Shown here: in pieces, positions 54,766 to 63,552 of the stretch | Numbering within the stretch: the stretch's first letter is position 1 | Layout: each line of letters opens with the position of its first letter | Origin: Heliomarina baculiformis | GTDB lineage: Bacteria > Pseudomonadota > Alphaproteobacteria > Rhodobacterales > Rhodobacteraceae | DNA: 64,000 bases | Direction of reading: 5' to 3' | Assembly: GCF_019966545.1 (NCBI RefSeq) | Contig: NZ_JAIMIC010000004.1 | Span: 372,001 to 436,000 of the forward strand | Notes under the pieces: model-generated | The model's input: only the letters and a program-made list of their open reading frames with translations | Database searches by the model: none | Told to the model about the DNA's origin: nothing | Made by a program: the position numbers and the translations under genes

Positions 54766-55686
54766 TTAACTGGTCGCATGGAATATCCGCCCCAACGAAC
54801 CCGGTGCCCGGCTCTTGTCCGCCGACAGGATGACCAGCACGACGATGGTGATCACATAGGGCGACATGGCGAGGTACTCGACCGGGATGGCGACACCCGC
54901 CGCCTGCAGGTTCAGCTGCAACACGGTAATGCCACCAAAAAGATAAGCCCCCAGCAGAACACGCCACGGCTTCCAGCTTGCAAAGACAACCAGCGCCAGC
55001 GCGATCCAGCCGACACCGGCGGTCATGCCTTCCGTCCACTGCGGTACCCGCACAAGGCTGATATAGGCGCCGCCCAGACCGGCGCAGGCACCGCCAAACA
55101 GGATGGCCATAACCCGGATGCGCACCACCTTGTAGCCAAGCGCATGGGCCGCATCGTGGTTTTCGCCAACGGCGCGCAGGATCAGTCCCGCCCGGGTGAA
55201 CTTCAGCAAAGCCCAGACACCGGCCACGATGGCGATGCCGAGATAAAGGATCAGGTCATGGCTGAACACCACCGGACCCAGGATCGGAATATCGCTGAGC
55301 AGGGGAATATGCAGGTCCGGCGTCGGCGGCGGTTTGATCCCTACGTAGGACTGTCCCAGCAGAGACGACAGCCCAAGCCCGAAAAGCGTCAGCGCCAGAC
55401 CCGAAGCCACCTGATTGGCCAGCGCGAACTGGGTCAGGATGACAAATAGAAACGACAGCGCCGCCCCGCCAATTGCCGCGGCCAGAAATCCAAGCCAGGG
55501 CGAGCCGGTTTCCACCGCGACGGCAAAGCCGCAGATGGCGCCGGTGATCATCATGCCCTCTACGCCAAGGTTCAGCACCCCGGCACGTTCGACGACCAGC
55601 TCTCCGATGGCGGCCAGAAGGATCGGTGTCGCCGCCACCATCAGCGAGGCGACAAGCAGTATCGGGTTGATCTGGGACAGATCCAT
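54766..55686 (-). CDS. BMP-linked ABC transporter permease 2
   Basis: The 306-residue protein has about eight to nine hydrophobic helices. Family blocks are AAIGELVVERAGVLNLGVEGMM at the start (core GVLNLGVEGMM) and VGENHDAAHALGYKVVRIR for ATPase contact. It is the second BPD_transp_2-type permease of a nucleoside importer. Its ATG overlaps the stop of permease 1 by 1 nt. Confidence 0.92.
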   Translation of the reverse strand: MDLSQINPILLVASLMVAATPILLAAIGELVVERAGVLNLGVEGMMITGAICGFAVAVETGSPWLGFLAAAIGGAALSFLFVILTQFALANQVASGLALTLFGLGLSSLLGQSYVGIKPPPTPDLHIPLLSDIPILGPVVFSHDLILYLGIAIVAGVWALLKFTRAGLILRAVGENHDAAHALGYKVVRIRVMAILFGGACAGLGGAYISLVRVPQWTEGMTAGVGWIALALVVFASWKPWRVLLGAYLFGGITVLQLNLQAAGVAIPVEYLAMSPYVITIVVLVILSADKSRAPGSLGRIFHATS

Positions 55687-56765
55687 CAGGCGACCTCGCG
55701 GCTTTTCAGTCGGATGCGGTAATTGGTCAGCAGGTCCAGCGCCAGTAGGAAGAACAGAAGCATCCCCTGGAAAACCTGAATCGCGGCGGCGGGCAGGCCC
55801 ATCTGGCTCTGCGCGATTTCCCCGCCAATATAGGTCAGCGCCATCAGCAGTCCGGCCAGCAGGATACCGATCGGGTGCAACCGGCCCAGAAAGGCCACGA
55901 TAATCGCGGTAAAGCCGTAACCGGTGTTGAAATCGATACTCACCTGCCCGGCAGGGCCGGCGACTTCGAACAGCCCGGCAAGACCGGCGAGCATGCCGGA
56001 AGCCCCGAGACAGAACAACACAAGCCGCCCCGGCGAAACACCGGCGAACCGGGCCGCACGGGGCGCATCCCCGGTCAGGCGGATGTGAAAGCCAAGCATG
56101 TGCCGGTTCAGCAGTACATAGGCAAAGATCACCGCGATGGTTGCGGCAACCACGCCCCAGTGCAGACCCGCATTCTGGTTGATCCAGCTATTGGCCGATT
56201 CATACTCGTTCAGATTCCGGCTCCCCGGAAATCCGAAACCTTGCGGGTTCTTCAAAAGACCCAGCGACATCGAGGCCAGCAATTGCTCGGCCACATAGAC
56301 CAGCATCAGCGAAACGAGGATCTCGTTGGTGCCGAAACGGACTTTCAGAACCCCTGGAATCATCGCCCAGGCCCATCCGCCAAGCGCCCCGGCGATCACC
56401 ATCAGCGGAAAGATGTACCAGGCTTCCAGCGGGTAAAAGGCAAGCCCGACACCGGCCCCCGTCAGCGCCCCGATAATATACTGCCCTTCGGCGCCGATGT
56501 TCCAGATCCCGGCCTTGAACCCGAGCGACAGACCGATGGCGATCAGCACCAGCGGTGCGCCCTTCACCAGCAGCTGGGGCCGGTAATAGAACGCGAACTC
56601 CCCGAACAGCGGATCCCAAAAGATCGTACGGATCGCCTCAACCGGCTGCGTGCCCAAAAGCGCGAAAAGCAACCCGCCAAACACCATCGTGGCCAGCACT
56701 GCCACGACGGGCGTCGCAAGCGACCAGAGCTGCGAGGCCTGTGGCCGTTTCTCCAGCACGATCAT
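55686..56765 (-). CDS. BMP-linked ABC transporter permease 1
   Basis: The 359-residue protein has a longer N-terminal part and many helices. It contains GFKAGIWNIGAEGQYIIGAL and LTGDAPRAARFAGVSPGRL, typical of the larger permease of BMP/nucleoside importers. It is followed by permease 2 with a 1-nt overlap. The 69-bp gap to the ATPase gene contains a repeat copy. Confidence 0.92.
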   Translation of the reverse strand: MIVLEKRPQASQLWSLATPVVAVLATMVFGGLLFALLGTQPVEAIRTIFWDPLFGEFAFYYRPQLLVKGAPLVLIAIGLSLGFKAGIWNIGAEGQYIIGALTGAGVGLAFYPLEAWYIFPLMVIAGALGGWAWAMIPGVLKVRFGTNEILVSLMLVYVAEQLLASMSLGLLKNPQGFGFPGSRNLNEYESANSWINQNAGLHWGVVAATIAVIFAYVLLNRHMLGFHIRLTGDAPRAARFAGVSPGRLVLFCLGASGMLAGLAGLFEVAGPAGQVSIDFNTGYGFTAIIVAFLGRLHPIGILLAGLLMALTYIGGEIAQSQMGLPAAAIQVFQGMLLFFLLALDLLTNYRIRLKSREVA

Positions 56766-56777
56766 GAACGCGCCCCT

Positions 56778-56815
56778 TTGCTTCTTCTCGTGTCAAATAC
56801 GGCCGCCGGAGGCGG
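56778..56815 (+). repeat. Dispersed repeat, copy D (diverged), inside the importer operon
   Basis: TGCTTCTTCTCGTGTCAAAT followed by ACGGCCGCCGGAGGCGGG matches copy B with several changes. It occupies the short gap between the ATPase and permease 1 genes. Confidence 0.5.
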
Positions 56816-56834
56816 GAAATTCCTGCATGGCATA

Positions 56835-58352
56835 TCAGACATGTGCAACCTCCATGCCATGCGCGCCACCCATCATCAGCCCGATTTCCTCCACGGTTAG
56901 TCCGGTGGTCGGGCGCGGCTCCGAAAGCCGCCCCTCGTTCAGGGCGGCAAACCGATCGGAAATTTCCATCAGCTCATCAAGGTCCTGACTGATGCAGATC
57001 ACCGCCGAGCCCTTGGCGACAAGATCAAGGATCGCCTGACGGATCGCCGCCGCCGCCGAGGCATCGACGCCCCATGTGGGCTGGTTCACCACAAGCACTT
57101 CGGGACGTTGCAGAACTTCCCGGCCGATCACGAATTTCTGCAGGTTCCCGCCGGAAAGCGAGCGTGCCGCGTTATTTGGTCCCGGCGTGCGCACATCGAA
57201 AGCCTCGATGATCTTTTCGGCGAATCCCTGTGCCGCGCGCCATTTCAGAAACCCCCGCGATTCGAGGTTTTCGCGGACCGAGCCCGTCAGCATCGCGTTC
57301 TCGGTCAGGCTCATGTCCGGGGCCGCTGCATGGCCAAGCCGCTCTTCCGGCGCGGTCAAAAGCCCGATTGCGCGCCGCGCCGTCGGGCCGGTCTGACCGA
57401 TAGGGCGACCATGCAGCTTGACCGATCCGGCCGCCGTCAGGATCTCTCCCGACAGCACCGCCAGCAATTCGTCCTGTCCATTCCCGGCGACACCGCCGAT
57501 GCCGAGTACTTCGCCCTTTCGCACCGAGAGGCTGACCGATTTCAGTGACGTGCCAAAGGCCGAGGGCGATTTCGCGTCCAGCGCAACGATCTCCAACGCC
57601 ACATCGCCCATGTCGCGCCCGGCGCGGGTAGGGGTCTTCAGCGCGGTCCCGACCATCAATTCCGCCATGTCCCGTGCAGAGGTCTCTGACGGGACGCATT
57701 CACCGACATTCTTGCCAAGCCGCAGAACCGTCGCGTGATCGCACAGGGCGCGGATCTCTTCGAGCTTGTGCGAAATATAAAGAATCGCCGTGCCTTCTTC
57801 GCTCAGCTTGCGCAGCGTCTTGAACAGGATCTCCACCTCCTGCGGGGTCAGCACGCTGGTCGGCTCATCCATGATCAGCAGCTTGGGGTCCTGCAAGAGG
57901 CAGCGGATGATCTCGACCCGCTGGCGTTCACCGGCGGAAAGGTCGCCAACCGTGCGATAGGGATCAAGCGGCAGACCATAGGTTTCGCTGACCTCGCGGA
58001 TACGCGCGGCCAGATCGCGCATCGGCGGTGGGTTCTCCATGCCAAGCGCGATGTTCTCCGCCACGTTCAGCGCGTCGAAAAGCGAGAAATGCTGGAACAC
58101 CATGGCAATCCCGTCGGCGCGCGCCGCCCGTGGTTCAGCCGGTGTAAAGGCTTTGCCGCGCAGGGTCATCGTGCCGCTGTCGGGCTTGACCAGACCGTAG
58201 ATCATCTTGACCAGCGTCGATTTCCCGGCCCCGTTCTCGCCCAGCAGCGCATGGACCTCACCGGTCCCGATATCGAAGGAAACATTGTCATTGGCGACCA
58301 CGCCGGGATAGGCCTTGGTCAGGCCCCTGAGGCTGAGAAGTATGTCGCTCAT
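56835..58352 (-). CDS. BMP-linked ABC transporter ATP-binding protein (two ABC domains)
   Basis: The 505-residue protein contains two ABC domains, as in sugar and nucleoside importers of the RbsA/NupA type. The first has LLGENGAGKSTLVKM and LSAGERQRVEIIRCL with LLIMDEPTSVL. The second has GVAGNGQDELLAV in place of a standard Walker A and the signature LSGGNLQKF. The degenerate second site is normal for this class. It overlaps xdhC by 4 nt, tying uptake to oxidation in one mRNA. Confidence 0.94.
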   Translation of the reverse strand: MSDILLSLRGLTKAYPGVVANDNVSFDIGTGEVHALLGENGAGKSTLVKMIYGLVKPDSGTMTLRGKAFTPAEPRAARADGIAMVFQHFSLFDALNVAENIALGMENPPPMRDLAARIREVSETYGLPLDPYRTVGDLSAGERQRVEIIRCLLQDPKLLIMDEPTSVLTPQEVEILFKTLRKLSEEGTAILYISHKLEEIRALCDHATVLRLGKNVGECVPSETSARDMAELMVGTALKTPTRAGRDMGDVALEIVALDAKSPSAFGTSLKSVSLSVRKGEVLGIGGVAGNGQDELLAVLSGEILTAAGSVKLHGRPIGQTGPTARRAIGLLTAPEERLGHAAAPDMSLTENAMLTGSVRENLESRGFLKWRAAQGFAEKIIEAFDVRTPGPNNAARSLSGGNLQKFVIGREVLQRPEVLVVNQPTWGVDASAAAAIRQAILDLVAKGSAVICISQDLDELMEISDRFAALNEGRLSEPRPTTGLTVEEIGLMMGGAHGMEVAHV

Positions 58353-59290
58353 GCGCGTTTCCCCTTTAGCTTGCCCGCCAATGCACCCTCACCGTGCCGC
58401 AGCAGCGCCGTCCCGACACCCAATGCGATAGCCTGGGGGTGTTTGCCAAGAGAGGGCTCGCCAATAGGGCAGGTGAGTGTTGCAATCTTCTCCGGCGCAT
58501 GTCCGAGATCGGCCAGCCTGCTGCGAAAGCGCGCCCATTTGGTGTCCGACCCGATCAGCCCGGCAAACCCGAACCCGTGGTTCAGCAGATTGTGGCACAG
58601 CTCGAGGTCGAGACTGTGCGAATAGGTCAGGATCAGGTGCTCCGCGTGTAATGGCGCATGCCGGACCAGATCGGCGGGACGTGTCGCGGGCAAAATCCGC
58701 ACGCCATCCGGCCGCACCTCCGGATACCGGCTCAAATCCGTATCGGTCCAGGTGATCTCAAACTCGGGCAGCGGCGCCAGAACCTGCACAAGCGCCCGGC
58801 CCACATGCCCGGCGCCCCAGATCCAGAGGTCCCGCGAAGGCTTTCGCACCGGTTCGATCATCCATCCATCGCAAAGCTGCGGCACGGGCCGGGTGCCTTC
58901 GCCCCGTGCACGTTTCAGCAGGTTGCGCACGCCGAGCGGCATCGGCCCGGTCGAACCGGCGGGTCGCGCGATCACGTTCTCGTCCAGCTCTGCTACCTTC
59001 GCACTGTCGAAGATTTCAAAGAATAACGTCACCATGCCGCCGCAGCACTGGCCAAGACCCGGTCCCAGCGGATGCTGGCTCAGCCGGTCTGTCTCCAGCC
59101 CCGGCGCGGTCTTCGCTGCCTCGAACTCAAGCGCGCCGCCACCGATGGTGCCCGATTGCCCGCCTTGCCAGACCAGCATTGCCGCTCCGGTTTCGCGGGG
59201 TGTCGACCCCCGCGTCGCCGCAATCACCACGCGCACCACTGTTCCATGTGCCGCCACCGCCCGGCGCAGATCCTCCAGATCGAAACTCAT
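58349..59290 (-). CDS. xdhC: Xanthine dehydrogenase accessory protein XdhC
   Basis: The 313-residue protein binds molybdenum cofactor and helps insert its sulfurated form into XdhB. Family blocks are VIAATRGSTPRETGAAMLV, GLGQCCGGMVTLFFE and a C-terminal Rossmann part IWGAGHVGRALVQVLAPL. The start at 59290 overlaps xdhB by 4 nt; a longer in-frame start would run far into xdhB. Its own stop overlaps the ABC ATPase start. Confidence 0.94.
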   Translation of the reverse strand: MSFDLEDLRRAVAAHGTVVRVVIAATRGSTPRETGAAMLVWQGGQSGTIGGGALEFEAAKTAPGLETDRLSQHPLGPGLGQCCGGMVTLFFEIFDSAKVAELDENVIARPAGSTGPMPLGVRNLLKRARGEGTRPVPQLCDGWMIEPVRKPSRDLWIWGAGHVGRALVQVLAPLPEFEITWTDTDLSRYPEVRPDGVRILPATRPADLVRHAPLHAEHLILTYSHSLDLELCHNLLNHGFGFAGLIGSDTKWARFRSRLADLGHAPEKIATLTCPIGEPSLGKHPQAIALGVGTALLRHGEGALAGKLKGKRA

Positions 59291-61713
59291 GACCGGACCT
59301 GCCCCCGTGCCCGGCCAATCGCGCGCCAGACCTCTTCGGCCGTGGCTGGAGCATTCAGCGCTGGGTACTGGGTCCCGCATCCCGCCACCGCATCCGACAG
59401 GGCAAGAAAGGCCGAGATTCCAAGCATGAAGGGCGGCTCGCCCACGGCCTTGGAGCGATAGATCGTCTCCGCCGGATTCTCCCCCTCCCAGAGCGCCACG
59501 TTGAAAACATCCGGACGGTCGGAACAGGCGGGAATCTTGTAGGTCGAGGGGGCATGGGTCCGCAGCCGCCCGCTATCGTCCCAGACCAGCTCCTCGGTGG
59601 TCAGCCAGCCCGCCCCCTGGACATAGCCGCCTTCGATCTGCCCGATATCCAGTGCCGGGTTCAACGAAGCGCCTGCGTCATGCAGGATATCTGCCCGCAG
59701 GATCCGGTTCTCGCCAGTCAGCGTATCCACGGCCACCTCGGTCACCGCCGCCCCGTAAGCGAAATAGAAAAACGGTCGACCTGCCCCGCGTATCCGGTCC
59801 CACGACAGATCCGGCGTGCGGTAATAACCCGTCGCCGACAGGCTCACCCGTCCGACATAGGCGTATTCGGCCGCTTCGGCGAAGGAATAGCTCTCCTCGC
59901 CCACGTGCACCCGGCCATCGGCAAAGCGCACGGTGGCAGGGTCGGCTTGATGCCGCTCGGCGAGATGCGCCGCCATCCGGTCGCGGATCGTGTCGCAGGC
60001 CGCCTTCACCGCCATGCCGTTCAGATCGCTGCCCGAAGATGCCGCTGTCGCCGAGGTGTTGGGCACTTTGCCGGTGTCCGTCGCCGTGATGCGGACCGCC
60101 TCCAGCCCGACGCCGAAACGCGCCGCCGCCACTTGCGCAACCTTCTGGAACAGCCCCTGTCCCATTTCCGTGCCGCCATGGTTCAGATGGATCGACCCGT
60201 CCTGATAGACATGCACCAGTGCACCGGCCTGGTTTAGATGCGTCAGCGTGAAAGAGATCCCGAACTTGACCGGCGAAAAGGCGATCCCGCGCCTGATCAC
60301 CGGGTTCTCCGCATTCCATGCGGCAATCTCGTCGCGCCTCGCGGCATACCCGCTGGTCTTCAGCAGTGTCCCGGTCATCCGCCCCAGGATGAAATCCGTA
60401 ACCGCCATGCCATAGGGCGTGGTCTGCCCCTCAGCCCCGCTGTCGCCTGGCTTCTGCCGGACTTCCGTCGCGGCCCCGCGCGAGGCAAGATCCTCGCCCT
60501 TCTTTGGGTCCAAAATATCCTCGGGGGGAGAAGCCGCCGGCTTCCGGGGGGCAGACAGCCCCCCGTCCTCGGCATCGGCATAGTAATTGCATTGCCGGAT
60601 CGCGACCGGATCCATGTCAAGAACATGCGCGGCATGATCCATCACCCGTTCGATGCCGACCATCCCCTGTGGGCCACCGAAACCGCGAAACGCGGTGGCG
60701 CTCTGCGTGTTGGTCTTCAGGCGATGGCTTTCGATCCGTGCGGCGGGCAGGTCATAGGCATTGTCCGCATGCAGCATGGCCCGGTCCGCGACCGGGATCG
60801 ACAAGTCCTGAGACCAGCCGCAACGCGCATATTGCACGAATTCCACGCCCTTGATCCGGCCCGTGTCATCGAACCCTGCACGGTAGGTGATGCGGAAATC
60901 ATGCCGCTTGCCGGTGATGACCATATCGTCGTCCCGGTCATAGCGCATCTTGCAAGTGCGCCCCGTGGCGCGGGCGGCAAGAGCGCAGGCCACCGCGAGG
61001 TGGTTGCCCTGGCTCTCTTTTCCGCCGAAACCGCCGCCCATGCGCCGGGTTTCGACCCTGACCGCGTGCATCGGCACGCCAAGTGCTTCGGCAACCTTGT
61101 GCTGGATTTCGGTCGGGTGCTGGGTCGACGACATCACGACCATGTCCCCGTTTTCCTGCGGCTGCGCCAGCGCGGCTTGTCCTTCGAGATAGAAATGCTC
61201 CTGCCCGCCGATATCGATAGCGCCTTCGATCACATGCGTGGCTGACCCAATCGCCGATGCCGCATCGCCTTTCTTGTAGACCCGCGGGCCTTCCTCGAAA
61301 CGGCTGTCCGCCGCCAGAGCATCCTCGATGCTCAGGATCGCCTGCTTTTCGTCATAGGTAATCCGGGACTTGCGCGCGGCTTTCCGCGCCGCCTTGTGCG
61401 AGGTCGCGACAACACAAAAAATCGGCTGCCCGACATAATTGACCTCGCCCGACGTCAGCAGCGGTTCGTCATGGTTCGACGGCGACACGTCATTCTCGAA
61501 CGGCATGTCATCTGCGGTAATCACCGTCACCACGCCGGGAGCGGATCGGACGTCATCCAGATTCATGTCGGTGATCGTGCCAAAGGCGATTTCGCTCAGG
61601 CCAAAGGCAAGGTGAAGGCAGTTGGCGGGCGTCGGAATATCATCCACGTAACGCGCCGCGCCGGTCACATGCAGATGCGCCGCGTCATGAGGCAGGGGCT
61701 TTGCGACGCTCAT
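59287..61713 (-). CDS. xdhB: Xanthine dehydrogenase molybdopterin-binding subunit
   Basis: The 808-residue large subunit binds molybdenum cofactor and oxidises hypoxanthine and xanthine to urate with XdhA. MGGGFGGKESQGNHLAVACA is the cofactor-binding block, FRGFGGPQGM carries the active-site Arg, and a late GQIEGGYVQGAGWLTTEELV follows (core IEGGYVQGAGW). Residues about 383-405, reading SAPRKPAASPPEDILDPKK, are not expected in the family: here the DNA is a copy of the dispersed repeat. The insert precedes TTPYGMAVTDFIL, which usually follows NYYA almost directly. Reading remains open, so a surface loop is probably tolerated. Confidence 0.94.
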   Translation of the reverse strand: MSVAKPLPHDAAHLHVTGAARYVDDIPTPANCLHLAFGLSEIAFGTITDMNLDDVRSAPGVVTVITADDMPFENDVSPSNHDEPLLTSGEVNYVGQPIFCVVATSHKAARKAARKSRITYDEKQAILSIEDALAADSRFEEGPRVYKKGDAASAIGSATHVIEGAIDIGGQEHFYLEGQAALAQPQENGDMVVMSSTQHPTEIQHKVAEALGVPMHAVRVETRRMGGGFGGKESQGNHLAVACALAARATGRTCKMRYDRDDDMVITGKRHDFRITYRAGFDDTGRIKGVEFVQYARCGWSQDLSIPVADRAMLHADNAYDLPAARIESHRLKTNTQSATAFRGFGGPQGMVGIERVMDHAAHVLDMDPVAIRQCNYYADAEDGGLSAPRKPAASPPEDILDPKKGEDLASRGAATEVRQKPGDSGAEGQTTPYGMAVTDFILGRMTGTLLKTSGYAARRDEIAAWNAENPVIRRGIAFSPVKFGISFTLTHLNQAGALVHVYQDGSIHLNHGGTEMGQGLFQKVAQVAAARFGVGLEAVRITATDTGKVPNTSATAASSGSDLNGMAVKAACDTIRDRMAAHLAERHQADPATVRFADGRVHVGEESYSFAEAAEYAYVGRVSLSATGYYRTPDLSWDRIRGAGRPFFYFAYGAAVTEVAVDTLTGENRILRADILHDAGASLNPALDIGQIEGGYVQGAGWLTTEELVWDDSGRLRTHAPSTYKIPACSDRPDVFNVALWEGENPAETIYRSKAVGEPPFMLGISAFLALSDAVAGCGTQYPALNAPATAEEVWRAIGRARGQVRS
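60498..60565 (+). repeat. Dispersed repeat, copy C, inside xdhB
   Basis: CCTTCTTTGGGTCCAAAATA is followed by TCCTCGGGGGGAG, then GCCGCCGGCTTCCGG and a G-run/C-run hairpin (GGGGGGCAGACAGCCCCCC). The order of parts matches copy A. It lies wholly within the xdhB frame on the opposite strand. Confidence 0.7.
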
Positions 61714-63068
61714 GGCTGCACCTCAAGCACCGAACCAGCCACGCCCCGATCCTCGGCGAAATAGCGCGAGAGAAGGGCCCGTGCCGTTTCCAGACGATAG
61801 GTGGCCGAGGCGCGCATGTCGCTGAGCGGCGCGAAATCCTCGTCAAAGCCTGCGCGTGCAGTATCCACCGTGTCGTCGGACCACGGCTTTCCGATCAGGG
61901 CATTTTCAACGGAAGTCGCCCGCTTGGGGATTCCGGCCATGCCGCCGAAGGCAATCCGTGCCTCGCTGACGACACCATCGGCCACCGTGATGTTGAAACA
62001 GCCGCAGACCGCCGAAATATCCTGATCGAAGCGTTTGGAAATCTTGTAGCATTTCAGCCGGTCTGTTTGCCGGGAAAAGCTCACCGCCTCGACAAATTCC
62101 CCGGGCCGCCTGTCCTGCTTGCCATAGTCAAGGAAAAACGCCTCAAGCGGCAGATCGCGCCGTTGATCGCCCTTGCGCAAGTGCAGGGTCGCGCCAAGCG
62201 CGATCAGCGCGGGCGGGTTGTCCCCGATAGGCGAACCATTGGCGATATTGCCACCGATGGTTGCCGCGTTGCGCACCTGAACGGACCCGTAGCGCCGGAT
62301 CATTTCGGCGTATGAGGGATGCAGGTCAGCAATTGCCGCCCGCACGGTATTCATGTCCGCCATCGCTCCGAAACGCAGGGTTTCATCGTCGATGGATACC
62401 TGTTTCAGATCCGAGCAGCCTGCCAGAAAGATGACCGGGTCGATATCGCGAAGTCCTTTCGTGACCCAAAGCCCAACATCGGTGGCCCCGGCGACAAGGG
62501 TCGCGTCGGGGTTGGCCTCGTAGAGTTTCGCCAGCGCGTCGGAAGAGTCTGGCATGAACCGGTTCGCCGTCGCAGTCACCGGCGCATCGGTGATCCAGTC
62601 GGGGACTGGCTGATCGGCTGCCGACCGGGTGGCCCGAATGATCGGCGCATACCCGGTGCAGCGGCACAGGTTGCCCGCAAGCTGGTCATCAAAATCGCGC
62701 GCCCCGTTCCGATGGGCCGTCGCCATCGACACGATGAAACCGGGTGTGCAAAAGCCGCACTGGCTGCCGTGATCGTCGATCATCGCCTGTTGCACCGGGT
62801 GCAGCCTGCCATCAGGCGCGGCGATGCCTTCGACAGTGCGCAGCGACTTGCCGTTCAGTTGAGGCAGGAACAGGATGCAGGCGTTGAGCGCGCGCGACCC
62901 GTTCTCGTCGCTCACCATCACCGTGCAGGCACCGCAATCGCCTTCGTTGCAACCTTCCTTGGTGCCTTTGAGGCCGCGTTCCTCGCGCAGCCAGTCAAGC
63001 AAGGTGGTCGTCGCGTCCGCGTCCGCCAGTTCAACAGTCTCTCCGTTCAGAAGAAACGTGATGTTCAT
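61710..63068 (-). CDS. xdhA: Xanthine dehydrogenase small subunit (2Fe-2S and FAD)
   Basis: The 452-residue subunit passes electrons from the Mo site through two 2Fe-2S clusters to FAD. Cluster ligands appear in KEGCNEGDCGACTVM (C40, C45, C48) and, for the second cluster, in SQCGFCTPGF and NLCRCTGY. The FAD domain follows (FVLVAG-like TLVAGATDVGLWVTK, then NAATIGGNIANGSPIGD). It is the first gene of the purine block and overlaps xdhB by 4 nt. Confidence 0.95.
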   Translation of the reverse strand: MNITFLLNGETVELADADATTTLLDWLREERGLKGTKEGCNEGDCGACTVMVSDENGSRALNACILFLPQLNGKSLRTVEGIAAPDGRLHPVQQAMIDDHGSQCGFCTPGFIVSMATAHRNGARDFDDQLAGNLCRCTGYAPIIRATRSAADQPVPDWITDAPVTATANRFMPDSSDALAKLYEANPDATLVAGATDVGLWVTKGLRDIDPVIFLAGCSDLKQVSIDDETLRFGAMADMNTVRAAIADLHPSYAEMIRRYGSVQVRNAATIGGNIANGSPIGDNPPALIALGATLHLRKGDQRRDLPLEAFFLDYGKQDRRPGEFVEAVSFSRQTDRLKCYKISKRFDQDISAVCGCFNITVADGVVSEARIAFGGMAGIPKRATSVENALIGKPWSDDTVDTARAGFDEDFAPLSDMRASATYRLETARALLSRYFAEDRGVAGSVLEVQP

Positions 63069-63552
63069 ATGTTAAACCCGTCGCCTTACCCTGTTTTGAC
63101 CAATGGCACGCGATTCCGATGCGACGTAGAAATAGCGTTGGCCCTTTGATTGTTAGCTCAGAGGTTAGAAAGGTGCGGCACGCTCTGGCAAGCAAAAGCT
63201 TGAAGGCAACGTGCTGCAGGATCTTGGAAAATGGGCAGTTAAGGCGCTGGGGCCGCTAATATATGCAGCGGAACCGGCGCAGACCTTGGGTCACCCGGCC
63301 GTTGCCGGTTGAAACAGTTTATAGAAAACCAAGATAATGATGCTCTATTTTCAGGCAAATCTACATGCCTGGCTGCGTGGAAGGCTGCCGGCTTGTCCAA
63401 ATGCGTTCGGGCCGACACAGGTATCAGCCAAAACCCGTCTCAAGTTCTGCAGATTGCACCCTTCCCGGCGTAGTCCCGATATCTGCCGGAAAACTGCCCC
63501 TGCGATCCGGGTTAGGATTGCTCCCCCATGCGGCGCGCCATAGGATCGCGGC
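63069..63552. other. 484-bp divergent region between xdhA and dnaE
   Basis: It must contain the promoters for the purine block and for dnaE. The part from 63240 to 63360 is AT-richer than its surroundings. A D-arm-like TAGCTCAGAGGTTAGA near 63153 is not part of a foldable tRNA. I see no gene or clear operator. Confidence 0.5.

Noticed and set aside
63140-63230. tRNA-like piece (TAGCTCAGAGGTTAGA)
   Set aside because: No matching acceptor, anticodon or T arm can be formed around it.
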